64,000 nt of DNA from positions 4,139,001 through 4,203,000 of the forward strand of contig JAWUZG010000173.1 of the NCBI GenBank assembly GCA_036785705.1, given 5' to 3'. Under the pieces are notes generated by a model. That model saw nothing but the letters and a program-made list of their open reading frames with translations. It ran no database searches and had not been told where the DNA came from. How positions within the stretch are numbered: the first letter of the stretch is position 1; each line of letters starts with the position of its first letter. The stretch comes from Acanthornis magna (taxonomy: Eukaryota; Chordata; Aves; Passeriformes; Acanthizidae). Position numbers and translations under genes: made by a program. Positions 21,282 to 33,340 of the stretch are shown piece by piece.

Positions 21282-24200
21282 AAATAAATATCTTTGGTAA
21301 TGACATGGCTTGAGACAATAGGCCTGAGAGTGTGAGGAAGGCAATAGCAGTCCCACGTGAGTATGTGCAGGATGACTATACAGCAGTTCAAAGTAGGACT
21401 GTGGTTTGAACAGGCAGCAGAACACAGCAGAAAGAGTCTGATGATCCAAGGGCTTCCTTCAATTCCCAGCCATGCTTTGTTTTTTGTGACCTGTATCAGA
21501 AACTCTGACAAGACAAAGCCTGCTGACCAGAGTCAGTCAGGGGCATGTCAAGCCACTAAGGAAGGGGTTTCCACTTTAGTTCCAGGCACTGTGTTGGAAT
21601 CATGCACAGATAACTACCCTATCCTATTAGACTGTTGGCTTATGCTGTTCAAAGTCATGTTTTGGGCTTTGGAAGAGGTTGGTGAGAGAAAGATTTTCCA
21701 GGTTTTGCACTCTCAAAAAGAAACTTGCAATTAAATGATTAAGCACAGAAATGTAGAAAGATTGGATATGAACTTCCTGAAAATGTAGAACATCCTTGGA
21801 ATACAGACATGCAATTCCACTTTAACTTATATAGCTCACTTTTATTACAGTTGATTTAATTTTGATTAAATGTGAACACATTTTCCCTATAATATTGCAG
21901 TCACATTTGAACTGGCAATTGTATCCTCCCTTGACACAATCAATTAAAACATGAAAAAGAAAAGGAATTATATGCCATTAATAGAGTTCATTTCTACATG
22001 GACTGAAAATGTGCTAAGTTTAGGAATGATGAAACTTCAAGTCAGCCTGAATTTGGTCAGTGACTTCAAACAGAAAAAGAATATGACCTTTGTCTTTCTG
22101 TACCATACCTCCTCCGGATTTCTTTCATTAATTTCTATGGTACATAGATGCAATTTCTATCACCTCTCTCATCATCTGTCTTCTCCAAATATGATTCTTC
22201 CTAGTTGCTGAGGCATCACTCAGTGATTGCTTACATCACAGTAATTTAATTCACAGAGTGTCTGAGAAGTCCTAAATTTCTATAACCCAACTTGTTTCCA
22301 ACAACTGCTGAGCTCAGTGATGTTCTCAGCAGACCTGGTGCACTGATTATGCAGGTCAGGAACCTGGATGAATCATTCTGCAGCATATTTCCATCTCTCT
22401 ACATGTGTTTTCTTTTATACGAAGTTCAAAGAAAATAAAAGGTTGTCAAGGTATGGCTGGGATATACCCCAAGATATAATAAAAACCACTTGTGTAGCTC
22501 AGTCAGTCTTATCCTCTATAGCCAATTTATCTCCTAATCTAATTTTAAAAAACCCCAAAAACCAGAAAACATAATAATTTAAAAACGTGCTATGTAAATA
22601 ACTGATGAAAAATATGAGAGGCAGTTGTTAGGATGTCTATTGAGGTTGGCACAGTGGTTTATGACACACATACATAGCCGCCTCAGACTAGACCTAAAAA
22701 ATGATTTTGTTTTGTGTAGTCCACCGATCTAACACTGAAAAATCTAACACAAAACAAAATCACTTCTTCCCTACTGGCTGTGGCTTTACATCAAATTATC
22801 AGTTCCAGTATCTGTAGCCCTCTTTTGTTCCTGCCTAGTTCACACAAGCGCGGACCTGACTGGCACTGATGTAGGCTCTGCACACAGATCACAGACAGCT
22901 CTGCTGTGTATGGAAGGAGACAAGGCACAGTTTAGGCAGAGGATGGCCTTTATTATTTATCCACTGTTAAGTATGTTCCTGCTCATTGAACTAAAAGTGA
23001 AGTTCTCCCATTTCTTCATTGTAATGAGAATATCTGTTTTTTCTTACTTAGATTCTGTGGTTAAATATGCCATTGAACACAGAGAATGGTCCAAAGAAGT
23101 GGACACATATACAGACAGACATGCATATAAAAATATAAATATGTACATTAATTATATGCTTTATTTTCCCATTAATAACTGTGGAGGAACTCTAAGAAGA
23201 ATTACTTAGAAAATTAGATGTTTTTTAAACTTCAGTTTGCTGGACGTTATCCCCAAAGCATGTCCGAGCTTCTTGTAAGGTTAGAGAAGCTTGTGATTTT
23301 GTGTTCCTGAGTTCTTTCTGGAATATGAGGAAAGTGCTTTATGGCTGAGAAGTCTAGATTTTTCTTTTTCTGTTACCAAACCCGTAAGAATAATTTTATC
23401 ATAATTTATCACTTACTTTTTTAGCATTTTTTTCTATTTAGAACTTCAATTAACAGAGCCTGCATCTGAACTCTGATAATTTTTTATCACCTTGCTACCC
23501 TACAGAGTGTACTAGAGTAATTGGAAGAAGGAACCAGAGAATATTCCTTTAGGAGTTTCCATGGTCATTGCAAGCTACAAAACATTTCCAGGCTAGCCCT
23601 GTTTAACCTGCATCAGAAGAAGGAAAGGGAATATGGCAGGAGTTCTTCAGACACCATAGAAACAGGGTAATTCTCCTTTCTCCTGATTTAGGAAAGAGCA
23701 TATCCCTAAGATCTAATGTCTTCCTGCAACTGGGAAATCCATCCATTATTCCAGAACAGAGATAAACCAACGTGAATTTAGTCCCCTTCACCCCCATTCG
23801 ACTTTGCCCAGTGTTCAGGAAATAATTGATACAACAGAAAATTAGACCTCTCCTCCTTTTGTAAAGAAAAGTCATGTCTTGTTCTATACTGTGTTGAAAC
23901 TATTAAAAATGAATTGTTATTTACTATTGACATGACTGCAAAGCAGAGCTACAGTGATGCACATTGTAATGGAAGAGCTGATTTCCCCTTCGTCTATGAT
24001 CATAGGAGTCTGTAAAATAATACATGTGATGGCGTACTTGTTTTCTTTCAAGGCACAAAGGAAGGAGGTGGGGGAAGGAGTCCTGCAGCAAACCACAGGC
24101 CCAAGAGGTAAAGCAGGAAACCAAACACAGAGCAAGATCAAAGGATACCTTGGAAGGACCAACAGAACCTGTACTCCAAGCAGTCAAGAAATTGAAGCTG

Positions 24201-25317
24201 ACACAAAGTCAGTTAAATAAAGTGCAGAGCTCATCTGCTGTCGGCAGCAAAGGGTAGTCACTGCTGTATTTCCACTTGTAAATAAATCTGTGTGCGTAAC
24301 ACAGAAATAGAAAAAAGCACAAAGAGCATCCTGTCACTATAAATAAAGCTCACTGCTTCACACAGGGGGCTGTGTTTGTATCATGGAAACTCTCAGGTCA
24401 GCTTCAGTCGATGCACCAGAGTAGTATTATAAAAACAGCAGAAAGAGGACACATTAACATGGCATATTCCATTGCCAGCAAAAACATCTCCAGCAAATTT
24501 AAATAAAATTCTTCTTTATTTCGCAAATTTGTCAAATTTTTCTAAGGACTCCGCTCTAGTAGAAGTTATCACGAGCACTGGAAAAGGGAATGTTAATCAG
24601 TGTTTTTATATTTTAGAACTCTTGATAATTGCATTGAAGCTCACATCTGTGTTTTTCTCTATGTGCAAGGTGTGAGGACAGGAGAAATCTCTATCCTGCT
24701 GAAAACATGACATTTTGGGGGAAAGATTCCAAGTTTGACTAGGAAAGAAAACGACAACAAATTAGAAGGTGACTTGGGAAATGTGGAAACACACAGAGTC
24801 TAGAGTTCCCTTCAGTAATTATTTTAGTGTTAATTGTTGTTGAAAATCAAAATTCTCTGAGTTGTTAACGATGGAAATCACATCCATCCCACCTTAATTT
24901 TCCACGTGCTTTATATCAAAAATCCAGCTTATGGTTCTAATGATTTTTTTTTCCTTGCCTTGCTCTGTAAGGAGAAGATCCATCTCACTTAAAGTTAATT
25001 CTTTATGCATAGAATGGACTTAGTAAATACAGCTGGTAAAGCTTACAGTGCAGCCCAGGTGACAAAATACAGATTTCCTGCTTAAGATGATACGAAGGTC
25101 TCTGCAAACCACATAACAGACATGTTGGTTAGCTCCATAAAAGAATCTATAAAAGTTTCATCAGATATAGGCACATATATTTATTGAGATAATTCCTATT
25201 CTTTCTTGCTCAGAGCTGGCCACTGACGATCCTTCTCTATGGAGAGAGTGTCATTCTCTGGAGGTGAATGGATTCCTATCTCCTAACTACAAAAAATTGC
25301 TTCAGTGGAGGTTAAGG
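21282..25317. other. Non-coding, one perfect inverted repeat
   Basis: About 4 kb without a recognised gene or mobile element. Open frames reach 125 codons (21357-21734, plus) but show no domain. The only structured item I could pick out is the inverted repeat at 22702-22762. Confidence 0.55.
22702..22762. repeat. Perfect 16-bp inverted repeat with 29-base loop
   Basis: The left arm at 22702-22717 (TGATTTTGTTTTGTGT) is the exact complement of the right arm at 22747-22762. Within the loop, ATCTAACAC also occurs twice as a direct repeat (once running into the right arm). It could be a hairpin remnant of an inverted duplication or the ends of a tiny non-autonomous DNA transposon. No flanking target duplication is evident. 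Confidence 0.85.
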
Positions 25318-25319
25318 CT

Positions 25320-25379
25320 TAGAATCATCATAGAATGGTTTGAGTTGGAAGGGAATTTAGAGATCATCTTGTTCCAAGC
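25320..25379 (-). mobile_element. CR1 LINE, 3' part (split by LTR 2)
   Basis: GAATCATCATAGAATGGTTT, GAGTTGGAAGGGAATTTAGA and GATCATCTTGTTCCAAGC are the complement of a CR1 3' end. The sequence breaks at the point where CR1 would read on to 'ccccctgccatg', and that continuation is found 963 bases later. This is one half of an interrupted copy. Confidence 0.92.
25375..25379 (+). repeat. Target-site duplication CAAGC, left copy
   Basis: CAAGC lies just before the TGTGGACGG start of LTR 2 and recurs exactly at 26343-26347. It is part of the host CR1 sequence. Confidence 0.88.
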
Positions 25380-25392
25380 TGTGGACGGTTGC

Positions 25393-25425
25393 GGGGGGGG
25401 GGGGGGGGGGGGGAGGGGGGGGGGG
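25393..25425 (+). repeat. Poly-G run G21-A-G11 in LTR 2
   Basis: A 33-base stretch of G broken by one A at 25414, near the 5' end of the LTR. Such a run can form G-quadruplexes and its length is prone to sequencing or assembly error. Confidence 0.95.
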
Positions 25426-25447
25426 CAAGTGGAATTTTTCCCATTCT

Positions 25448-25460
25448 GTTGCTAAGCAAC
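25448..25460. promoter_or_regulatory. Perfect X-box-like palindrome in LTR 2
   Basis: GTTGCTAAGCAAC is a perfect inverted repeat of GTTGCT around a single A. It resembles the RFX-protein X-box (GTNRCC, short spacer, RGYAAC). It lies roughly 20 bases upstream of the TATA-like TACTTAAG, a sensible place for a U3 control site. Function is inferred from the motif only. Confidence 0.4.
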
Positions 25461-26191
25461 TAATGACCGGTACTTAAGGGCCATCTACGCTCACAAAGGA
25501 GACAAAGCCTTTTGGCTGTCCAGGCAGGGGAACAAGAGATTGCAAGATTTGATAACGGGACACTCACTCGATCGGAGCTCTTGGAGGAGAGAGCAGGGGT
25601 AAAAAGGCGGCTCTGCTTTTTGGCTGCAACTGCAGAAAAGGCCCGGTTTTGCACTGGTATTTCTCTCTACCTGTTGGGTGAGTTCTCACTTGGGACGGGG
25701 GAGGACGGGATCCCAGCCCCTTCTACCCTCCAGGAGGCTGCGTTTCCCAGCTGTGCTGCAGCAGAACGAGACCCCTCGCCTGCTGCTGCTCCTCGCCCTG
25801 CCTGCTGCCGCCCCACGCCTTGCCTGCCACAGCTGTGGAGCTCCTGCTGCCTCCTCTGCCGGCTGGCTCAGGTGAGCCCACCTGGCCGTTCCATCTCTTT
25901 GCTGCGCTTTGTCCATCTGCGCTCCACCCTGCTCCAGCCCGTCGGCCATTACGTGCGTGACACAGATCCAACCTCGCGCCACAGCGCCATCTGCAGCTTC
26001 CCGGGAGTCATCGCACCTGTCCTGCTGGTCTAGGAGCCCAACAGCGCCCCTGCTGGCCGTGACCGTGACTGCACCCAACGGGAAAGTGCCTGACAGCCCA
26101 GAGACATTCGCCAGAGTTTTTGGTTTTGTTTACTGTTTTTTACCTTGTTTACTGTTTTTTGTTACTGATTGTTTACCTCATTATAGATACT

Positions 26192-26197
26192 AGTAAA
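26192..26197 (+). promoter_or_regulatory. Possible variant poly-A signal in LTR 2
   Basis: AGTAAA, a known weaker variant of AATAAA, lies where related avian LTRs have their polyadenylation hexamer, ahead of the CTCTTATTCC block. Suggestive only. Confidence 0.3.
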
Positions 26198-26342
26198 AAA
26201 AACCTCTTATTCCTTTTCCCATACCTTTGCCTGAGAGTCCTTGATTCTAAAGTTATAATTTGGAGGGAAGGGGATTCACATTCTCTGCTCTAAGGAAGGC
26301 TCCCACCTTCCTAAGCAGACACCTGTCTATCAAACGAAGACA

Positions 26343-26347
26343 CAAGC
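26343..26347 (+). repeat. Target-site duplication CAAGC, right copy
   Basis: Partner of 25375-25379; from here the interrupted CR1 resumes. Confidence 0.88.
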
Positions 26348-26440
26348 CCCCTGCCATGTGCCGGAACACCTTCCACTAGACCAGGTTTTTCCAAGCTCCA
26401 TCCTACCTGCCCTTGAACACTTCCAGGGACGGGATCTTAA
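26343..26440 (-). mobile_element. CR1 LINE, remaining part after LTR 2
   Basis: CCCCTGCCATGTGCCGGAAC, ACCTTCCACTAGACCAGG, CTCCATCCTACCTGCCCTTG and AACACTTCCAGGGACGGGAT continue the complement of CR1 from exactly where 25379 stops. Similarity fades at about 26440, probably the original 5' truncation of this copy. Confidence 0.9.
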
Positions 26441-29400
26441 ACACCCATGGGTCAATATCCTACACTTAAGTGAGGTGAAATATCCCCAGTTTCTCTGGCC
26501 CAAGCCAGAGTGTCAAAGTTTTAAATAAGTTTCTCAATGATTTTCTCTAGCTTCACACAGGGTTGAGCTCAACTTGGTCAAGACTTTGAGATAAAGAGGT
26601 CATAACCTGACTACATAAACCTGATGTACTACTCAAGTTATTTGGAATGAAATAGATCAGTTGCCATCGGTCACCATCAAAGAAAAAGGTCGATGCCAAA
26701 CTATCCAGTGAAAACAGGTTTCTTTTGCCAATTTTTGTTTGGTTTTCCTCTTTTCCTGCTTCCATAAAGAAAGTGAAGAGTTCTGGGAGTAAACAGATTT
26801 CTTTGCTTGGCTGCAGACCAAAAGAGAGTATACAAAACAGGGCTTACAGGCTATTAAGATGATAATTGCTTATAGAACTGCTAAAGCATGACATCACTTC
26901 AGACTAGTTCACCTGAGAAATTCAACTTCAGCAAGCCTGAAGAGTGACTGAAATAAATTAGGAGATCTGAAAGATTCAGAATTGCATCAAGCCTAGATGA
27001 GCAAGAGGAAGTGAATCAGATAAATACATTAATACACACATGGTGACGGATGAGGCAGATGACATTTTATGCTCCTTTAAACAGACTGATGAAGATGAGA
27101 CAAACTAGAAATAGCTGTGGACAAGTTCAAGAACTTCTTCTAGCATACACTAAAAGGGAATCTTAAGGAGACACTATCAAGCACATGCATGGTAAGAAGA
27201 AAAGTGTCCCTACAAAAAAAATACTGTGGTGCCTTTGAAAGGTTTAGTGGGACATATGAGGCTCTGCAAGGTGAAGTGTGACCCAGGAATAACGTGGAAG
27301 ATCTAAGAAGAAGAATAAATATAAGGATTTTTCAGCAAAAGGAATGACATTTTAACTTTAACAAAACTATGCTTTGTAAAAAAGCATTTGTGAGAAGTTG
27401 TCAGAGAAAAACTAGCTTTGTGGGAAAATGGCAAGATAGTTCAATTAAAGTCCTTTGTCCAATCTGAAAAAAACCACATAAAGCCGTATTATGAGGGGAA
27501 GTATGACATTATTTGTCTTAGTATCTAACAGAGGTCTAGAAATATTGCAAAGGGGGGAAAAACCAAACAAAAAACCTTATTGGAAGGTCATTTTTATTAC
27601 CATTTGGCCGGCTTTAGAGATGGGTATGGAGGCACGGAGTGTTCTAGTTACTTTTGTTGATCAGCCTGAATGTGGAATCCAGATGGCATTTCATTCATAA
27701 TCAAGTTGTGACATTTTGGCTCTATTCCTGAATTATCTGAAGTTATGACTTTCTGCTCCACATCAGCTAGGAAGAAAAAAATTAACTCCCAAAAAAGGAG
27801 AGCAAATATGGAAGAATAATAAAATTTACTTTGTTCGAAATGTTTGCCTCACTGGAATTCCTTTTTAAGGAATGTACAGGAATTGTGCTCATATCTATTG
27901 TGTGTTAACTTCAGTATAGTGGCAGTCAATCCAGTAGGCTTTGAATAAGTCCCTGTAATGTTTTCCACCTGAAACATTTGGATTATTTCTAAGAAAACTC
28001 TGATACGTCTTTTGTTCAGCTTTTTCATGAACAGCTTAATGGGTTGGTTTCTGTATGTTTGGAATACAGGCATTCAGGTGAATCAGTACCTCTCCGTGTC
28101 TGGAGAGGTGGATTAATAGAATTCAGTGCTGTCCACAAAGATTAAACCAGATCATGTGTAGTGACAGCAAAATAAATACCATATAACAGCAGTTGCAGCA
28201 GACGAGACATGGCCTATCTGTCTAGTCAAGCAGGAGAAAAGACACTGCAGAATCATGTCAAGGAAGCAAGCTCAAGGCATCAATTTAGGTAAAAAAAAAG
28301 ACCCAACAACTATTGGGTGCCTTTTGAAATGTTGTGTCATTTTGTCTTCATTTTGCTTTTTGAATTAAGATGCTTATTTTAAAGTCTCACCTGTTCCAAG
28401 ATGAGTTCTGGAAACAACCAGCCCCACAGTCTAAAATTGTGTTTTCTCTGTTCTGCAGAGCATTTTTAGAAAAAAATATTTATTTTATATTAATTCTATA
28501 GATTTCCCTGATTAGTATCCAAAGAATGACAGTGAAACAAATCTTAATCTACATTTTATGAAATCATGACAGCTTGATATTACTGCAATAGGACATTTCA
28601 CAGGGTACGGTGGGGGCACTCTTTATACCACTGACACAGAATAATGTGGTGGTGTTAGCTGTGCAGATCATCAAATTCAGGTAATTATCACTGCCACATG
28701 CTTTCCTGAAGATAAAAATATTAAACAGCATCATTTAAAATGCTGGCATGCTTCTGAATATGTCTTTTCAAAACAGCATCTGATTTCAGATTAATTGCAC
28801 GAGAATTATGAAAGTAAGAAAAAGGTCTGTTCCTGGGTAAGCTAAAAAAAAATTAAAGGAAAATAAATTATGAGCAGAGAAATAATTTTTTATGTTAGAA
28901 AAAAAAAAAGAAAAAAAAGAAAAGAAAATGAGGATCACCTATTCTTCTCAACCATATAGTGTGCAAGAGCATTAGTTATGGTAAATCATTACTATATTTA
29001 ATGTTTTTTCTCTTTGACTCGATAGTGAGTCAGTAGTGAAGTTCAAAAGCCATTTAAAAAGAAAAAAAGTGAATTTTGTAAAAAAGGGCTTAACCTTCAA
29101 ATATTTTATTTTCTGCTCGCTTTTTGGAACAAACCTCTTTCCTAAATTTTTCTCAACTTTATAAATAACTTCAGGCTGTATTTTTTTTTTTATTTTATTT
29201 TATTATTAACCAGAAATAAAACACACACTACCCTATTCAAAATTCTGCAGAAAAGATGGGGGAAATGGTGTACTAAGAACTCTTAGATATATTTTAGCTA
29301 TATAAATACTGATTTAAATGCCTACATTTATGCATGAATATATGAAAATTTGGAATGTAATCTTCTAAAGTTTTAGTCTGTTAATATTTAAATCCAGATT

Positions 29401-29859
29401 AAAGAAATTTGCTCTTCTAAATAGAACTGGAGTTCCATATGTCACGTAAAGTAAGCATATTTCATATTTTGTTTATCTCTCACATTAACTTTGGAACCTA
29501 TTCTAGATAGAGTGAGGATCGTTGGTTAAAATATCCTCAGTGAGGATGACAACACCTACTGGAAAGTTCCCATGTGTTCTTAATAATAATTTTGACAACT
29601 TTTATGATCAAATTTAAATTTTCTGTGCAATGTAGCTGTTCATAGATGGTTTTTTTATGTCTATATCTGTGCATGTGTATGCATATTGCTATTATGGAGT
29701 CTCTCCTTGACTGACTGTAGGTTCTTCCAAAATGAAATTATTTGCTTAGCAAAGATATCTTAGAATTTAGTAGTTGCAGTAAAAAAAAAAAAAAAATCAT
29801 CTCCACTCAGACTGCTTTACCGTACTCTGATCTGGGTGCATAGAAAATGTATGAATTTC
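26441..29859. other. Non-coding, no element recognised
   Basis: AT-rich sequence with an A/G-rich run near 28899-28926, a T-rich run with TTTTA units at 29181-29205 and an A-run at 29781-29796. No gene or clear repeat family is seen. Confidence 0.6.
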
Positions 29860-30093
29860 TGTCAGGGGAGGTTTAGGTTGGATATCAGGAAAAGGTTCTT
29901 CCCCCAGTGGGAGGCTGGGCACTGGAACAGGATCCTCAGGGAATGGTCACAACATCAAGCAGGACAGAACTCAAAGAATGTTTGGACAGCTCTCAGGCAT
30001 ATGGTGGGATTGTTGTGGTGGTCCTCGGCATAGCCAGGACTTTGATGATTCTTCCTGGTCTCTCCTAACTCAGAATATTCTATGATTCTATGA
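29860..30093 (+). mobile_element. CR1 LINE 3' end
   Basis: GGAGGTTTAGGTTGGATATC, AGGAAAAGGTTCTTCCCCCA, GGGCACTGGAACAGGATCCT and CAGGGAATGGTCACAACATC lead to the terminal TATTCTATGATTCTATGAC, with two terminal octamer-like units followed by an A-run. Typical 5'-truncated copy of about 230 bases. Confidence 0.92.
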
Positions 30094-31454
30094 CAAAAAA
30101 AAAGATGGTCAAAAGGAAAGCAAAAGATTTTGTTGATATGAGGAGTCAGCTGGTCTGGATGGGTAGGAAGAAAACAATTTCTATGGGCTTGGTGTGAAAG
30201 AGAATTTTAATCTATTGGAATACAATAGGATACCTGGGGGATACCGTGAGCATGAAGAGGGTGTCGTAACTCGGCGTGAAATCTGACTTTTAGTGTGGAC
30301 TCTGAAACGGGTGCCTGGGCCAGACAGATTTTAAAAGAGATGAGGAATAGAGACAAAAGAAGCAGGGTGAAATCCACTGTGGAAAGGGATGGGAAGTATG
30401 GTTACAACTTGGTTTTGAACCCTGTGGATAGTCATGGGCTTTCAAGGCCCAGACCAGCTCCAGTCAGGATCCTCGTCTGACCCCTGCTCATGAATCCAGA
30501 GCCACGTTTCAGCTCATCTTTGGCCCCCAGTACCTATGGTGGTTTACCTACACCTCCTGGCTCATCTTCCTTCTCGGGGCAGCTGAGGTGGAGCTGTATA
30601 AGAAACTCTTAGAAGTTGTTGTGACCGCTAGTCACGACCATTAAAGGACTTAGAGGAAAGATGGGGTCATATTATTCTCATAAAAAAACACACCATAGAA
30701 ATTAAATAACATTTTTTAACTTAGTCCGTTGTGCCTCAACATCCCCACCTACAGAGTACATTTTTAGTCTTGTTGTGAAGTTAAATATATTCATGCCTAC
30801 AAAGCAGACAGATGGTATATTGTTGAGAACTGCTGAAAAGCTTGGGAAGAAATAAATGAATCTGTCTTCAAAATAAAAGTTGAATAATATGTAATAAACA
30901 TATGAGACTGTTTTTCCTTTATGAATTAAAAAGAGAGCATTTAATAAGTGCTTGCTAAGCAGGTAGTCTCCTTTTGGAAATGAAAAATGCAGTGGAAAAT
31001 AATTAATGACATACTAAAATGGACAGAATTAAAGTGTGTTGTCTTAATTCCTTTTCTTGTGTGTATATCATATATTTAAAAGCAGACTGACATAACAGCT
31101 TACATTTTTATTCACACCTTCGCCCTTAGAATATGGGTAAGGAGATGTTTGCATATTATCCCCAATTGATGGGACTGAAGTATGACGCTATATAATTTGG
31201 CAGCTGTGAAAATTTTTGTGATCTACCGAAGGCAATGTGAACTGTCCCTCTCCCACAATGAAAACATTATTCCCTAGAGAAACCTCATCTCTAAAGAAAT
31301 AATATTTATATTATTGACAAAGTGTTCTGCTGAGTTGATTAAAAAAGAAAATGTTGCCTGTTGGTCACAGTTTCATGTTGTCATTGATCTGTCTGAACTA
31401 CCCTACAGCTCTTGAAAAGCTCACTCTTCAGATCTGCATGTTATCCAGGTAAAA
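30094..31454. other. Non-coding, no element recognised
   Basis: Begins with a short A-run after the CR1 end. 30230-30660 is a little richer in GC and CpG than its neighbours. No open frame above 61 codons and no repeat family recognised. Confidence 0.55.
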
Positions 31455-31712
31455 TAATGGAATAGTTTGGGCCGGAAGAGACCTCTAAGATCATCAAGTC
31501 CATCCACTAAACCAGCACTTTCACTAACCCATGTCCCCAAGCATCAAACCCTTTTACATCTTCTAAATCCCTCCAGGGATGGTGACTCCACCACTGCCCT
31601 GGGCAGCCTGTGCCAAGGCTGGGCAACACTTCCAGTGAAGATACTTGTCCTAAATACCCGATCTAAACCTACCCAGGTGCAACTTGAGTCTGCTTCCTCT
31701 CATCCTAGCTCT
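31455..31712 (-). mobile_element. CR1 LINE fragment, reverse orientation
   Basis: AATGGAATAGTTTGGGCCGG, AAGAGACCTCTAAGATCATC, AAGTCCATCCACTAAACCAG, CCTCCAGGGATGGTGACTCC, ACCACTGCCCTGGGCAGCCT and TGTGCCAAGGCTGGGCAACA are the complement of a CR1 3' region. The 88-codon open frame over it is chance. Confidence 0.9.
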
Positions 31713-33240
31713 GAATTTGCATGGCAGATTTGAATCAAGATTTGAGCTGCCCAGCAGATCATCTGGGCAGCTCTGACAATTGCTGATGTAAAAAAAAAAG
31801 AAGTATTCTCACCTTAGTCTGACACAGAAAAGAATGCAATTAATTTCCTTAACTGTACAGCTCATGTTTAAGAAATCCACTTTTCCTGAGGAGTCTTCTG
31901 ACCTTAACTGAAATGGCTGCAATTGCTCAGGCATTTTGTGTTTCCTACATCAGCTGTCATCAGTTGTTCAGTACATATTCCTGAGCCTTTTTAAATGGTC
32001 AGGAAAATCACCTCAGCTTTCTATGCCCTCAGCCTTTTCAAGCAATTGCTACATTATGAAACTTGTCTGGTCAAGAACACAGCAGCTGAGTCACACAAAG
32101 ACCAAATTATCCTTTGGGCTAATTTTATATATCATAAACACTCAATCTAACAATTACTTGGATATTTTGGGTGTGATATATACTGCTCATATATGAGTAA
32201 AATTGGCTGTTGTCACTGCTGAAAGTGATTGTTCAATTTGCTGCGAAGAAAGGGGATGAGAGTAAAGGTTGTTTGTTCCTCTGTGCATGTCCTCAAATTA
32301 ATGCCACGTTGTAATAAATTCTAAATTTGATAAATAGTAATGATTTATCCCAAATGAAAGTAAGTGAACAGGGAAAACAGCAGAACCTTTTATTTCCCAT
32401 TTCTCTCCTTCGAGGTGCTTGACATCTTGCCTGCTTTTCATTTCTGAGCTGCCTTTGTTGACGCACAGCTTTCTTCTTTCCCTCTTTGTGTCTTTGTGTG
32501 TTTGTTTTATTTTTTATTTTTGTTTTTCCTCCTTGAAATTAAACTGTTTGTCAAATGTGATAATGGGTAGAGTCACGATGTAAATAGTTAATGATGCTGT
32601 TGTCTTCTGAGGATTTCTCTGGGTGTAATATCCCCAATCTTTATGCAACCATACACTTGACTTGCACATTCCAAAGCCCTTCACAAAGGGCAATGCTGCT
32701 GCTTGTCTAAATAGTACATGATTACCTCGGTTAGTTTTGTGGCTGTGGTAATGTTCATTTTATGAGCTCAATCTGGTTCTGAGCCATCTGAACTTGATAT
32801 TCCAGATGCCTTATCCCTAGTAGCACCAGCTCATATACTGTGTACACATGTGTACAATGCAGGCTGCATTGGAAAGGCTCGGGTTTGTTCTCAAAGTCAC
32901 ACCATGCTTTCCTTCAAGCCTTGCAGGGAAAGGTGCATGATCACGGGGAGCAAAGGGGGTTGTCAATAGCAGCCCTAAATATTCAAAAATCCTGCCTTTG
33001 TTATAACAGGAAGATACTTGGTTTCACCAATCCCTATTTTCACTACTGGAAAAAAGTGACTTGGTACATTATTGTTGCATTTCCATGTGACACACAGTAA
33101 ACAACAAAGATAATGGGATATGGAACTAAAGCTACCTTGAACTATTGCCTGTTTACCCAGTAGAACAAAGGAGTAGGCGTTAGAGTTCCTTCATTTACCA
33201 TAAGTGTGTCTTTGAGGTAGTCAGCTCTACCTGCCTGCTA
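31713..33240. other. Non-coding, no element recognised
   Basis: No gene or repeat that I can support. The stretch at 32490-32530 is T-rich. The 86-codon frames at 31936-32196 and 32840-33100 have no recognisable domain. Confidence 0.55.
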
Positions 33241-33340
33241 ACTTGGGGATAATAAAATACATACCTAACCCACAGGGATGCTGGGATGCCTAATGAACTA
33301 ATTAGTACTGTTCAGTGCTCTGATGGGAGGTGTTACCTGT
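33241..33340 (+). mobile_element. MIR-like SINE tail
   Basis: GGGGATAATAAAATACATAC then CTAACCCACAGGGATGCTGG, ATGCCTAATGAACTAATTAG and TTCAGTGCTCTGATGGGAGG follow the 3' half of amniote MIR-type elements ('gggataataatacttacctacctcacagggatgttgtgaggattaattaatt…gtgctttgaagatg'). The 5' half is missing or too decayed. Confidence 0.6.

Larger units (their letters stand above)
25380..26342 (+). mobile_element. Solo LTR 2, avian ERVL type, 963 bp, inside a CR1
   Basis: It starts TGTGGACGG and ends CAAACGAAGACA, with TG...CA termini and an exact CAAGC duplication on both sides. The 3' part reads CCATACCTTTGCCTGAGAG, AATTTGGAGGGAAGGGGATT, AGGAAGGCTCCCACCTTCCT and AAGCAGACACCTGTCTATCA, the usual 3' end of avian ERVL LTRs. 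The 3' terminus closely resembles that of LTR 1. A TATA-like TACTTAAG lies near 25472. It is clearly richer in CpG than its surroundings, which suggests a fairly recent insertion because methylated CpG decays. No internal retroviral genes are present. Open frames inside it (such as 25512-26033) carry no viral domain that I can see. Confidence 0.9.

Noticed and set aside
25512..26033. 173-codon frame and its overlapping reverse frames
   Set aside because: Inside LTR 2, which normally does not encode protein; no viral or other domain seen.
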